Assembly (NCBI GenBank): GCA_032191485.1
Contig: JAVDOI010000001.1
Location: forward strand, 35,693,885-35,757,884
Direction of reading: 5' to 3'
DNA length: 64,000 nucleotides
From: Leptoclinus maculatus
Taxonomy: Eukaryota; Chordata; Actinopteri; Perciformes; Stichaeidae
In this document: piece by piece, positions 1 to 13,680 of the stretch
Numbering within the stretch: position 1 is the first letter of the stretch
Layout of the letters: each line of letters begins with the position of its first letter
Translations under genes and position numbers: made by a program
Notes under the pieces: model-generated
Told to the model about the DNA's origin: nothing
The model's input: the letters and a program-made list of their open reading frames with translations, nothing else
Database searches by the model: none

Positions 1-162
1 CAGTGAATTAATCACTACGTGTGGGTCTACTTACACGTCATCAGAAGGGTCTGAGGCAACATGAACACTAACATCATTATTTGTGCAGTGTTTAGTCTCA
101 GAGAGTCTAAGAAAATCTGCGAAAATCTTTTCACCAACAGGGTCTAAACACCCCCCTTCCTC

Positions 163-216
163 AGAGAGCGAGAGAGAGAGAGAGTAAAAAAGACAGACGG
201 AGAGAGAGAGAGAGAA
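163..216 (+). repeat. interrupted (GA)n microsatellite
   Basis: Runs of GA broken by taaaaaagacagacg. Confidence 0.85.
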
Positions 217-958
217 AAAGCTTGTGGTTGGGTCTGTTGGAGCCATTTCATCATAATGCACATTAAGGGCAAAGCCTTGTAACACATCCAAGTCAGTGTA
301 AAAAGAAATTATTCAGACAGGAAACAAAAGACCCAGGCAACAAGAGATGCTATGGTTAACTTCATCAAAACTTTAGCCACAAGACCCTTTCCATCTATTC
401 CCCCACCCTCTCGTCTTTGTCACTTTGATTTATTTTTGGCATTGTACATTAGCATTTTCCAGAGGAAAAACTGTTGGGAATCTGATTTCGGGCCCAATAA
501 GTCCATTCTTTTCCATAACTTCCTCGCCTGTTTTAGATGTCACAGTAGCTGCTCCATGATACAAGTGCTTGATCAGTATTTGTTTCCATCCAAAGAGGGC
601 TTGACACACACTATAGGAAGAGCTTGCAATTCAGCGTCAGCAGAGACGAAGTATGTTTTTGTTTTGAGGCCCGTCTTCAACAATGTAATGACGTCAACAA
701 GTTTAAGCTGAACTGACCTCTTACATCAACAATTAGAAAGTAGCGTATATATGCAAGATTAGCTTTCTCAGACCCTCGTCAGTCAAACTGGAGACGCAAA
801 ATATCTGGAACAGCATTCTGCATCATGGATGCCACAATATGGCAAAACAGCTCATCATGGCCATGTCACGTCAGCGCATGCAGATAGGACACCGTATGGT
901 ATCATGTGCTCAAATCACATCTCTTGAGAGTGTGCACACAATACACACTATGTACGAG

Positions 959-986
959 CACACACACACACACACACACACACAAA
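959..986 (+). repeat. (CA)n microsatellite
   Basis: About 13 CA units. Confidence 0.95.
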
Positions 987-2040
987 TGTGCACACAGAAA
1001 GTAAGTTGCCAATCTGATCTAACAACGTTCGTTGTGTGCCAACAAAACAGCTCCTGACCACAGAGTATAGAAGCCAGAGAGGCTGGCTTAGTCACAACTA
1101 TGGAGCATATTTTACATCTCATGTCAGATCAAGCTGGCAGATACCAAGCCGGCTGTCAACCTCCACCAACTGGATAATGTCTAATCGTTCAGCTTTTACA
1201 GACAGTGGAGACCTGTGTAACATGGATACAAAAATAACTGCTGCCTTCAACGGGGTTATTCATAACAAATAGGAAATTCAAATACGGTATGTGCTCGAGG
1301 CCATAATTGTGCTACTTTCCCCTTATGAGTGGGAGCTTTTTATGGCCTTCTTTCACATTATTTTACATACAAATTCTCAGTGTCACAGCTGCCCGTGTTG
1401 GTTCAAGTGATATTTTCACAGTCCTTTAACGCTTCCTCCAAGGCAGTGGGTTGCCCATGGGAGGACCTGATCCAAGCACAATGGGGGCGGGGGGGGCTCA
1501 CAAGGAAAAAGGCTTGTTGTGACGCTTTTGTGTCAGAGCAGCGCAAAAGCCCACATTACACTAATCTCTTTTCCCTTGTTCACTAACAAGACACAATCTT
1601 AGGTCTTCAGAGCTTCTCCAATTCTAGGAGGACAGAAATCACTCGGGGCAAAAGATCACAGCTTCTTCCTCTTCTTTTTTTTCTCAATAATCCCAGCATT
1701 CAGCAGCAAGGTCACTCGCACAAACATAATTATGTAGACAGTATATCTATCCAAGAAAAGTTGATAGATTGATAAATAAGCATCATTTCTTTGTGACTTA
1801 TTTGCAGTTCATGTAACTGCAGTCAGTGCAAGCTGTTAAGAGTGAGAAAAAAAAAATGAATGCATGCTCTCTCAAACTGTAGCAGGCAAATGGTTGCCAC
1901 AAAAAAAAAAACTGGCTTTTGATTCTGTACCCAAATGTCTGCAAAAGGAACATGGACCAACATGAGTGTTTGTTTAAAATTCAGTTTCAACCACCTGCAC
2001 TCTTTTCACACAACCTGACAGCTCAGCCTTGGTCCATATG

Positions 2041-2043
<3 letters not shown>

Positions 2044-2105
<62 letters not shown>

Positions 2106-2186
2106 GTGCGTGTGTGTGTTCGTACTTATGCTTCTGTCCCCATGCCTGTGTGAGGGAGAGAGAAAATGTGTGTGTGTGTGTGTGTA
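2044..2186 (+). repeat. compound (TG)n microsatellite
   Basis: About 30 TG units, then an interrupted TG stretch and a second run at 2167-2186. Open frames across it are artefacts of the repeat. Confidence 0.95.
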
Positions 2187-5100
2187 TATGTGCAGGGACT
2201 CTAAAATCCACCACATTTTAATTACTGCCCGGCTGCACTGTGTGTCTCTTTGATATGGAAATAAAGGCTACCATATTCACACAGCCACTGTACAAATCTT
2301 CATCTGATTCATAAAAAACAATGAGCCCGACTAATTCCTCCACCTGATTACAGTCCCGGACCTGTGTCACAAACACGCGGCCACCAACGTCCCTCCAATT
2401 AATTCTACATATTAATGTGTAATTTAAAAAAAAAAAAAAATCAACAGAAGCTACTTACCATAGCCGAGACTGTTGCATTGGAAATCAAAGTTAATTATGC
2501 ACAACTATGCTATGGACTAAAAGAAAATGTCCAATTATTTTGAGAAAAACATTTTTGGTAGGAGAGTGAATGATACAGATCAAAATGGGCCACTTAGGTT
2601 ACTTGTGCAATTATGCAGTTCCTGTGAAGATACACATATTTTGATTTTTTTTCTCATCTGTAACGCTTTAATGTCAGCAATACTGTTCACTTACAGCAGC
2701 CAGAGGGACACAGAGATCTAACAGAGCCATAAAATCTGCCCCTACCCTTGTCGATGTTCAGTAAGTGCTGGCGCACATAGGTGCTATTTGTTTCTATAAA
2801 AAAAATACCATCAAGTGTAATCTTTGACATAGAGGAACCCTGGATAAAAATATAAATATAAATGAATGAGATTCTATTTTATCTGTCTCCACTTCCTCGC
2901 AGCTTTTCATCTAAGATGGTGACTTTGTGGAGGTGATGTCCCACTGTCTGCCTCTGATGACTCAGTTGGACACTAATTTCCTCCCTATTTCTCTTCTACC
3001 ACAAGTGACAATGGCGAAAGTCAAGATGAGCCACAATGTCCTCCTGTACAAGCACAAATCCACTTTGTCCAAACAGAGCACATCTGCACCATGCTTTCTT
3101 TAAGCCTAATCACAGTGTCGCGTGAAGGAAAATGAAGCATCACGACAGAAGTGACATGTTACTAACTTGTCAGAAACTTCTTGTAGAATTACAAAATAAA
3201 AAAAAAATGCTATGGCATGTTCCCATCAGTTCTGATCATTGTAGAAATATTCTACAGCAAATTAGATAACACTTAGAAAGACAGATGTCACAACATGTGC
3301 TGGCACATTTATTATCTCCTGAAGTCCTCCACCCTTCTGCTACCCCCCTCCTCTACCTTTACCATGGCCTGCTGTTGTTTACCTCTTCTCAACTTGTTTA
3401 TCATCAGGTCTCGGTCTCAGCCCGCTCCCTCCACTACCACGAAGAGAGGGAGACTAGTACCTGTGTACTCCTCAGCCACCCCCTGAGAGTGTATCAGTCA
3501 AGCATGCACACGTGCCAAGGCGTATAGAGGCTCACTCAAACTCACGCTAAAACAATGACAGTTTTATAGGAATTTTAAATATCTAGGTCCAGAGAGACTG
3601 ATGCAGCCTGTTTTTTTCAGAACTTTTCATGGAATAATCTACAGTGTTATACATATTTTTTAATATTGTTTGCTCTATTTGCAACAGACAACACATCAAT
3701 ATTATGTATGATTACATTGCTGAATTATGTCTGTGAAATCATTGTATAATGAGTTGGAATTGGTTGTAAATTCAAAGAATTCTGTCTGGTACCGTAAAAA
3801 CCGTTACCCAGTGGTACACATCTGCTGTTAAATTATCAGATTCGCTATCTTTGTAAATCGCATCAAAAATAGCACCAAAAGCCTAATCGATCATCAATGT
3901 GCACATTTGAGGTAAGACATAGAAAAAATACTAAAGCTATATAATAGAAGGCACTTTTCTTTCTGAATCTCTCTCTTTCCCTCCCCTCTTTCTCTCCTGA
4001 CTTTTCTTTGATCCTACTAATTGCTGGCACAAGAGCTTAGTTTAAACAAATCCTACCGTTAGATGAAGAGGACAGTTAGAAGTAGAGCTCAAGTCAGAAC
4101 AAGTCAGTTTAGTTCGTGGCACTCAGTCTAAACAAATTTTAAGATGGGCTCATCCACTAACGTTTCTCTTCCACTCAATAAAACAAATAATAAAGAAAGG
4201 CTCTAATCGCAATGAATGATTAAGAAGAAGAAAAAAGGATTCAAAGCAGCAACGTTGCTCTTGCAACACGGGAGACATTGGACTTGGACAGAGTGCAGGA
4301 TGTGTTTAGACAAGTGAGCCAGGTGGCTTCTCCCTTCATGCCAAATGAAAGTCCTGAAAATCTTTGAACTTACTCAACGACAGCGAGTCTATATCTTATT
4401 CTGACTCCAAGTTGGAAACGCTGCCTTTCTCAGTCTCGCAAAAAAACTCAAGATCCACCCGCAGATTAGTCCTTGACAATACAGAGAATGTGCCAGGGCA
4501 GTCCGTCTGAAATATGATAAATATGATAGTATTGCCCTGCAGTTCTGTATCACATACCAACAAATTGCCAGTCTTTAGTTTTGTAATAACGTTTAACTCA
4601 ACGACTGTTATTGCGAAATAAAAGCACATCGTTCCCCGGCAACATTGATTAAAGAGCAGGAAATATTTGCCTAAATTATAGAAACACTTTTCTCACATTT
4701 CTCAAATTATTAAAATGCACATTTAAGTTGTGTGTAACAACTGCAGACAAGTGTATAAATGAAGAATGCGGTTATTGGAGATGCCGGCATAGTTTCTCTG
4801 CTCAAAATTAAGTGAGGTATGTTAAATAAGAGCAAGTGCGGTTGTGTGGCATCAAAGGGCTCTATGCCGCTTTTCTCTTTTACTGAGCGACACGTTGAGC
4901 TGCACAAGCCGTCAGAGACAAACTCTTATAGAGACAGAGCCGAGTGTCCCTGTATAGCAATCAGGACAATGTGCTGAATGGACAGTCTAATTATAAATGT
5001 GCCATTTAGACTCGCATTTGGTCTCCTGAACCGCCTTACCTTATGAGGAAACTTGCGTCCACAGCTACAGAAAGAGCAACTGTTCAAAGGGTAAAAACTT

Positions 5101-6742
5101 TACTGCGACACCGCGGACAATTACCCGAGAATGTGTTTTTGTTTGAGCAGTTTTAAGGAGAGATCATTTTTCATTAATTAGCCACAGGTGCGCCATTTGT
5201 GTGGTCACAAAACGCACGTGCTCGGTGTTTAATAAATAGAAGAAAGACACAACAGCACATTTCAATTTTAAGAAAGTTTCCAGTGTTGTCAGAGCTGACT
5301 CTCTTGTGGTGAAAATGTTACCAAAACTAACGCAGCTGCTGTAGAAGGCTCGCTTTTGCGCACCGGGAGTGTGTCTAATTTTGGAAAACATCTTAAAATG
5401 AGGGGCCATCTCGGCGCTGCCAATATCATGCTCCATCACTGAAATTTCACTTATTCTAACATTAATGATATATCTGGAGAATTACTTATTAATTGTGTGC
5501 AACATTTATATACTTCCTAATGGACAATATATACAAATAAAAGAAGGGATTTCCCAACACTAAAAAATAGACCAACGTTTTTATTGTGCTCTAAAAATAT
5601 TTGAACTAATATTTTTCTATTAAAAGGCCATATAATAAATTTCAGGAAGTCTAAAATATGTCAATGTAAAAAATATATAATCGTTGTTAAGTATCGCTAT
5701 TTGCACTTTTCACAATGAAAGCTGTTTGGTCAGTCCGGGAGCGCCGAGAGTCAGAGACTTAAAAGGAAAACTGTCTGTTCAAGTGGATCTTCTCTAAATG
5801 GACAAGCCTTGCGATTGTTGAATACAATTTATGACTTGTGCATTCTTTAGAGGTCAATTCCCCCTGACCTCCCGAGAAAGTTAAGGAAGAACAAATTCCC
5901 AGGCTACAGGGAGGCCAGAAACTGTGTTTCTGACATTAAAAAACAGCCAAAAATAAAAACGAGCAACAAAAAATGTGTAAAGGTAAAATGAGACATGAGC
6001 GACAGCTTCAAATAAACTTGTCCACCTCGCAGGCAGAGAGGCGAAACCTAGGGGCGCACATCGTTGTCAATGAATAGTACCGCTTTGTGGACAGAAGTGA
6101 AACTGCCACCGGCAGAGGAAAGTTACGGGACATGTAAACACAAACACTATAGCGCTGTCAACCTTTAAATACCGAACAGTTCAATACAAATCGCCTCTTG
6201 TTTACTGAACATGTTATCGGTGACAGCAGTCCGGGTCGGTCTTAACGCTTCGGTTTACACTGAACAGCCTGCTGTGTCCACTCGCACGGCTTCGCGCTGC
6301 TGAAATAAACAAAGGGGGGAAAAAACGTAATTTCAAACCTTCGAAGACGGTTCAGGTTGTCTCAGAGTTTAGTTTTGACGAAGTTAAATGTTGAATTTAA
6401 CGCAGATTCTCCAGTTCTGAGGTGAACCCGAGCTCCAGCATCGCGCCACTCTGCTCTCGCGTGTACTCCGCTTGTTTTGGTGAAAGCGACGCATCAAACA
6501 ATCGCAATAGTGAAAGTTTGTCAGTCATCCTCCCCGTTACAAAATGTGCGAACCCGTGTAAGCGTAACACTAAAGTAACTTTCTAAAAAAAAAAAAGAAT
6601 ATGTTAAAGCGAAACGCGCGCACAGTGCAGGAACAGTTTAGTGACAGCGCGCTCGACTTTTAGGAATCAGCAATAAAACACAAGGTGAAAATACCAGGAC
6701 AACAGAGAGCATGTTGAAAAGTAGAGAGAACGTGTTGTTTAC

Positions 6743-6775
6743 CTTGATGACCTGAGCCGTGGAGAAGATATTCAT
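6743..6775 (-). CDS. candidate first coding mini-exon, MNIFSTAQVIK
   Basis: An ATG is followed by ten codons and then a good donor (AAG|GTAAAC) at phase 0 inside the CpG-richer block. Protein unknown. It could equally be untranslated leader. Confidence 0.2.
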
Positions 6776-6966
6776 GCGTCCGTTCCCGTGCGTAAACACT
6801 ACTAGACTAGGCTTCACTTTGTAGAAAATAACCACTGAGCTATCTGTTGAGCGAAAACTTAAGTCTGCTCACTCGGGGCCATATGAGGGGATCCCGTTTA
6901 CTCTCTGTGAAGTTCAGCTGTCCAAAACTACAAGTACCTTTTGTTGTTCGCCTATCTGTTCTTTAT

Positions 6967-6983
6967 CTCCCTCCCTCTCTCTC

Positions 6984-7017
<34 letters not shown>

Positions 7018-7032
7018 GCTCGCTCGCTCGCT
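6967..7032 (+). repeat. (CT)n / (CTCG)n microsatellite
   Basis: CT repeats broken by ccctc, ending in four ctcg-like units. Confidence 0.9.
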
Positions 7033-7204
7033 CAGACAAGAGAAGACGATGGGTAGAGCTGCTGTCAATCTTGGCAATCAATGCGTGCAGCCATGTCGCA
7101 AGCATTCAAAGCATTTCCCGTCGTGCAACATCAGAAAGTGAGTGGCCAGGGCATTGATCTGAGGAAGGCAAAGAGGCAGGACTCCCCCCTCCTCCTCCCA
7201 GACA

Positions 7205-7308
<104 letters not shown>

Positions 7309-8796
7309 GCAAAATGAAAGTGGAGAAAGGGAGGATGGTAGTAACTGCCGGTGTTTTAGTCAGTTCTAAAGGCTTACTTAAATGAACATCTCTTACAGGT
7401 GCAGCGACTCCAAAGTTAAAGATTACTTTTTTCCCCTTATAGAGATGCTGCACTTTTCCTTTAGTGACACAGTCACACTTTCTATGTATTTTGTTGCAGG
7501 ACAAATAATGCACGGACCCTTCCAACTTCAGTAAAAGTGTTGAAAAATGACCGTTTATTTAGAGAAAAATAGGCTCAGCTGACATGAGTTATTGAGAGCA
7601 TGTGAGAAACCCTGTAAGAAGAGTTCAGGGGCTGGTTTACACTCGTGTGATACAACAGCATGTATTTGCAGAAATTAAATCAGCACCTGAGATATAAATA
7701 CATTTGTTCTCTCTTATGACTTTTTTATATGACTATAAGAAACAAGGCATTTTGATTTACACACTATCCAGAGGTCTCCCAGCTTCTCTACAGATATTTG
7801 CATATTTCATGGACTTTATGCACCTCAGCTTTTGTAGAATTTAAAATAATTATTTTTGACGGATTATCCTATAAAAAGTACGTCCAACATATACATTCCT
7901 CTCGACATGCAGAGCGCTTAATATTTGTTTTAACGTCACGTATATCATAAAGAAATGATCACGTTAAAAAAAAAGATTTAAAAAACAATCCTCGTGAAGG
8001 AGTCAGTTTTCAGAGGCATACAATTAAGATTAATACCCATATTTTAGAAATAAAATAAATGATTCGTGTGTGTAAAAACAAATATGTAATGTGTGTAATG
8101 GGACAAGTGAAAACGTTATTTTCCACATCACATTTCACTTTTAACTTTCATATATTGACACATTTTATTTCTTATGTTTTGTATAAAATCCTAAAAGCGG
8201 GTTTAACACAGTATATATAACTAAAATAATCAATTATTGCGTCAGTACGTTAATGCATACTCAGTTAATGTCATGTTAAGACTGATTACATTCATTTCAA
8301 TAAATCCTGTTGTGTTTTAAAACAGATCCGTTTGACATCTGAAATCAAAGCAAAACTCCAGCGGCTGACCCAGGATCACTCGCCGAAACATACGCTTTTA
8401 CAATGAGACACTTATCTGTACTGAATGAGCATGTGTTTGAAATTATCAGCTGAGTTTGGAGGAGGCCCAAATATGTCAAACACACAAAATAAACTACGAT
8501 AGGAACGTTCAGAAATCAGAGAATAGTCAGAATAGAAAGACAGGAGACAGAGACAGCTGACGGAAAAAGTTATAATCTAGAAAGCAGCAGCATTTTATGA
8601 CAAGCAAAACAAAATACACATTACAACACTCACTATAAATCCGCTATTCAACATGCCTTAAGTGTCATAACAGCAGACTACCAGGGATCACATAATAGAA
8701 ATAAGAAAGTTACTTACAAAGAGAGGAGACAGCAGGAGGAAATTCTGATTGTTAACTGCAGAGTCACATAGAGCTACAAGAGGGAGGAGAAGCAGA

Positions 8797-8874
8797 GAAA
8801 GAGAGAGGGAGTGAGTGACAGAGAGAGGGAGAAAGAGAGAGCGAGAGAAAGAGAGAGAAAGAGAGAGAGAGAGA
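8797..8874 (+). repeat. imperfect (GA)n tract
   Basis: GA-rich run with gaaaga and gcgaga interruptions. Confidence 0.85.
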
Positions 8875-9740
8875 ATTGGCCACACAACTCATCCACAACA
8901 CCGTATCAGCTCAGACTCCCGTGTGCCTCACTTTCCCTCTTCTTTCTTTTTTTTTTGATCAAGGGGAAATAAAACGCACCACATCTCCATCAAGGAGCAT
9001 CACACAATGTTCAATACGCCCCAGTTCATTTTCCTTTTAGCTGTAAGTCTGTACTCTGCCTTATTTTTTGCTGCAGTGTGAGTGAGAGTGAGAGAAAAGA
9101 AAGAGAGACCTACCTTTCCGAAAGAAACTTTTTCTGCAGTTCTGCGGACTCTTTCAACAATGTAAAACCATAACACGTGTCACCTATTTTACCAATAAAA
9201 CAACTCAAACAGTGAAAGACCCCAGCATGGTTAAACACTTCTGCAGCAGTCTAACCTTTTTTATTTTTCAGATCCATGCATGATGATTCATATCTGCTCT
9301 GTGTGTAGTCTCCTTCGGAGCGGACTTACCGCGACTGAAAGGCGTGTTTTACGTGGCTCATACGCCACCTTTTGGCCACTGTCGGAAACACTTGCAGAAA
9401 TCCTCCCGCCTGCAAAAATCAAATGACTGTATTGAAGACAAAACCAGAGAATTTGGACCACAACACTCTATTACACAGGCTCATTGTAAAGAGTGCATCT
9501 TTAGCAGTGAAATAATTTCCTTTAAATACTTAAGTTATCAACATTGGGACTGCATTGCTGCTTTGAAAATGATGTTATTTGTATCTGTAAAAAAAAATGA
9601 TGCAAAAAGACATGACTCATTGTATTTGCCTATTGTGGGTTTAACCACCAGGCTAACATTGAAACAGCTGAGCAGGTGTCAGCGGGTGCGAGATAGTTCT
9701 TAAAACACAAATATAACTATTTCTATAGAGGTGACTGTTC

Positions 9741-9815
9741 CTCTTTATAGCTCAGATGGTAGAGTGCATGACGCCTGCATGGAGAGCAAAAGACAGTGCA
9801 ACTTGTTGGGGGGTA
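9741..9815 (+). repeat. degraded tRNA-like sequence (tRNA-derived repeat or pseudogene)
   Basis: tagctcagatggtagagtgc matches the D-arm/A-box of a tRNA, but no T-arm GGTTCAA box and no acceptor-stem pairing follow. Not a functional tRNA. Confidence 0.35.
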
Positions 9816-9999
9816 AGGCAGACACATTTGCATACCCTGTGAGTCTTTGATGCATCTTGAAATTCAAGTCTAGCCCATAAATATTTGAAAAGGAGAGTGC
9901 ATAAAAATCAACATTTTTGTTACATTAAATTAACATGTGTTCTTCTCCTGTTCTGCATGGTTAATTAGAGAACACCATTCAGTCAGTGAGTGAAGATGG

Positions 10000-10099
<100 letters not shown>

Positions 10100-13000
10100 T
10101 TAGTGCAGCCAGAGCAGGTTTCAAAGGTGTGCAGCTGATTCACGCACAGAAATACAGTGGTTTGCATCCCTAATGGGGATTCACAATTACCTACGTTATA
10201 AAAGAAGATGATTAGAAAAGTTCTACTTCAAAACTTTGAGCGTGACACGACACCAATTAAGCATTTGTAAACTATTAATAGATGTTCATTACACACCATA
10301 ACACTGCGGTTATGGACATTATTTAAGTGTTTACTGATGTCTTTGTTCAAATCGATATATTTTGTATAGCCTAAAATCAGAAATTTGATCAACATAATAG
10401 AGTTACAACACATTCAATACATATGATATAAATAATTCATATAAAGAGAGTAGTAAGCAGAATAACGATGGAAAAATAAATCTAACAGATCATAACAGCA
10501 GCAGTGGATATAATGGAATAGTCAACTTACTGGTGTATGAACAGATAATATATGTTCGATAACGTGGTTTAACATCGTTGTAGTCAAATACGGGATAATC
10601 ATGTCTTAAGTAATGAAATACATTTATAAACAGTTGTTAAGCTGCTGTTCATGTGAACAGTACAACACACTGTACAATTAATTGTTAGGGGCCAGTGCAT
10701 AAATATCTTAGAATTGCTATTTATTAGCCTGTATAATTTTTTAACTCTAGCCCTAACATATAAAAAGGATTGGCATATGCATAATCCCATACAAAATATG
10801 TATCTTTAATTCATATATTCTTAATCAGCATGTGTAGCTATGTATCCTGACTTAGAAAATGTCCTGATGAGTAGACACACCTTTGTTTTTCACTTGTATT
10901 ACGTTGTCAACACGCTTTACAAGCCTTATATTATTGACAAGTGATGGAATAGCAGCAGACCTTAGCTCAAGAGGCGATGAGGCTCGTGGGGAAAAGAACG
11001 TTTCGGCAGCTCTGCTCATTAATGACAGTGAGCACAATAAGTGTCTCTGAAATACAGACATATGTGTTTCCAACATGTTGTTTCTGAATACAAATAAAGG
11101 CTATGTTGATCTTGCTTTGTCACCCAGCTCTTGTTAAAGTATCGTCCTGAATTTCTGTTGGGTGCTCTATGAAAAGTGTGAATGTGTAACGTACTGTAAA
11201 GAGATCCTCAATGACAAGAAATGACACAACCCTACATAAACTTCTGAACATCCTGACCTGCCATCAGTGAGACGACTCTTGCCAACGGTCACAACCGCTG
11301 ACATGAACCAACATGAACCAACTTAGTCATTATTGAATGCCAAATATATGCAATTAACTCTAACACTATTTGCATACATGCATATCGCCTCTCTCCCAAT
11401 TGGACTTGCAAAGTGGGACGCTCTGTTCTCATTAGTTGACCCAAATCTCTTACTTGTAACTCTGGATTTCATCAAAGTTTAGTCAGGATCTAATATTTCC
11501 TTTCAAGTTAACAGAGAACCACTGATTAATCATGTTGAAATAAGGAGAGCAACATGCCAATTCTAATTATATACTTATCAGGGACACCATCATACAGCCT
11601 GTGCCAGCAGTACTACAAATATCAACTCTGTAGTATTGATGAATACACTCTGATCCAATTATTTATGGTACTGTATATGTGATGTAGTTCAAAATACATT
11701 ACCTGCTCTGTGTTATTTAAGGCCCAATCAAGAATCTGGTAAGGTGAAAACTTCGTCTTCTTCTTCAACAATTGACATTTTTGTTCTGCAGCTACAATCT
11801 TTGTATGTCATCTCAGGTTATGGTCTAATCTGACTATTGTTACTAAATATCAAAAAAAAAAAAATAGACTGATGCATCACCCGTGATGGTGCACTGTAGA
11901 TCCATAGACGCATGCGTAGTCTTTTTTCGTTTGAGTCACTGAACATAGTAAATTTCACTTAGATCAGTGTGTATGTGTGCACGGAGCTGCTAGATTAAAG
12001 AGGAGGCCCTGGGGCATTTGGTTCATTTACAAAGCAATTGCTTTTATGTACAAAAAGCCCAATTCACTGTAGGTATTATAAAAAGCCTTCCGTTTAAGGG
12101 ACATGGGATTAATTCATTGTTTAATGTAACACAGCACTTTCTGAACACACACTTAATCATTCATGTTTAAGGAATTGTGTTCTCTTACTGTTTAATATAT
12201 CAAAGCAGCTAAACTTATTATTCAATATTTTATATTTTTACAATTGTATCATCTCCCGAATGATAGTGCAATTGTAAAACCTTTGAAATCAAAGATTACA
12301 CAAAGGCATTGTTTTAGTTACTACAAATGGTTGGGTCAATGTGGTGCTGCATAAATGAAATGTAGCCTTCTCTCTATTCTTTTTATAGCATGCAGGCACG
12401 TTCGAAAGAATATTCAGTGATTCCTAACTCTTCAATTATTCAACAAATCACCATTCCATTTCTTACATATTAAAAAATGTACCGTATGTGGAGCTTGAAA
12501 ATGATAAAACAGCATAAAATACTATTTTGAAATCAAAGCACCTATTGCATCGGCTTCCTTGGTTTTGTATTTTTACAATTGGACTACAATCTGGATCCCC
12601 ACAGTGCCCAAAGGAGGTGCCGGCTGTGTTTCCACTGTAATCTAATCCTCAGACATTCACGGCAAGGAACAATAATATTTATGTGATGGAAATATGTATC
12701 ACCGGGAATCAGTGCAGGATTTCTCCTTTCTCTTCCCCTATCGGGGGGAAAACTGTGAATATGTAACACACAGCAGTGTGCAGTGCAGTGAACAATATAG
12801 ACCTGAGTACTAGGTCAGACTCCTCAGCATGGTCTCAAAAGGCTCTTCCTTTCAACATAGAAAAGGAAACCTGACAAATGAAGTCAAAGTCAAAGCTTTA
12901 ACCTGCCGAGTGCCACTTAACTTTAGACGTTGACAAGGGGCACTTTTACTTCTGTGATTTAAAATGAGACATTATATTTACTGCTGCTTACTTACTCTCT

Positions 13001-13199
13001 TTTATTCACTTTTACAAAAACTACTCTGTACCAACATCCCTGTCAGGAAACTGAGCAGAATGTGTCTTAGTCTCTCTGCATCTGTGAATCCAGTAAGTAT
13101 TTAGTTACAGATTAATGCGTGAGGCCTTGATTGCCTTTAACAGAACAGGACCTAATTAGCATAATAGGCCCTCTTTCATTCTCTTTGAAGTCCAGAGCA

Positions 13200-13680
13200 T
13201 AGAATAACAAATGTATATGAACCACCAGCCAAACGTCAATACATGGAAATGCCACAATCCTCAGTGGAGGGTCTTGGGTGAAATTTTTGCGGGAGGAGGG
13301 AAAAACATCCCATTTTATTGCAAAATAAGCAGAACAGAGGATGCGATGGGTCTCCTAGCCACCAGGGCCAGCAGGCGCTGTGGGGCCCTGGTCCTGGAGG
13401 AGAGATGGGAGGCAGGGAGGATGTGGCTGCCGAGGGAGGTGCAGCCTCCTCTCTCAGGTGTTTTCAAAGCGCACTACGATGCAGACGAGTGAAAGTAATT
13501 ACTCTCCAATTAAAGATAAAGATGTCACTTGGGAGGCAGCCGCATCACAACGGCTCACTATCATACAAGCAAAGGAAGGCGTGGGCGGTGTATCCATTTA
13601 AAGTGGTGTGCATCACATCCTATCAGCGTATGTTCCGGAGGGGATTCATGATAAATGTAACATGATAAATATTTGTGTTG
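13200..13680. other. GC-richer block, possible conserved element or UTR
   Basis: GC and CpG are higher than in the flanks and several frames are open on the plus strand, but no splice or start context or known motif supports coding. Contains the minus-strand AATAAA at 13314. Confidence 0.35.

Larger units (their letters stand above)
1..5000. other. non-coding, no gene recognised
   Basis: AT-rich sequence with the microsatellites listed at 0.2, 1.0 and 2.0-2.2 kb. The short open frames have no coding-like composition or splice context that I can support. Confidence 0.6.

Noticed and set aside
9344..9703. 119-codon plus-strand frame
   Set aside because: AT-rich codon use, no known motif and no promoter or splice support.
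9741..9815. Functional tRNA gene
   Set aside because: Only the A-box region matches; no T-arm or acceptor pairing.
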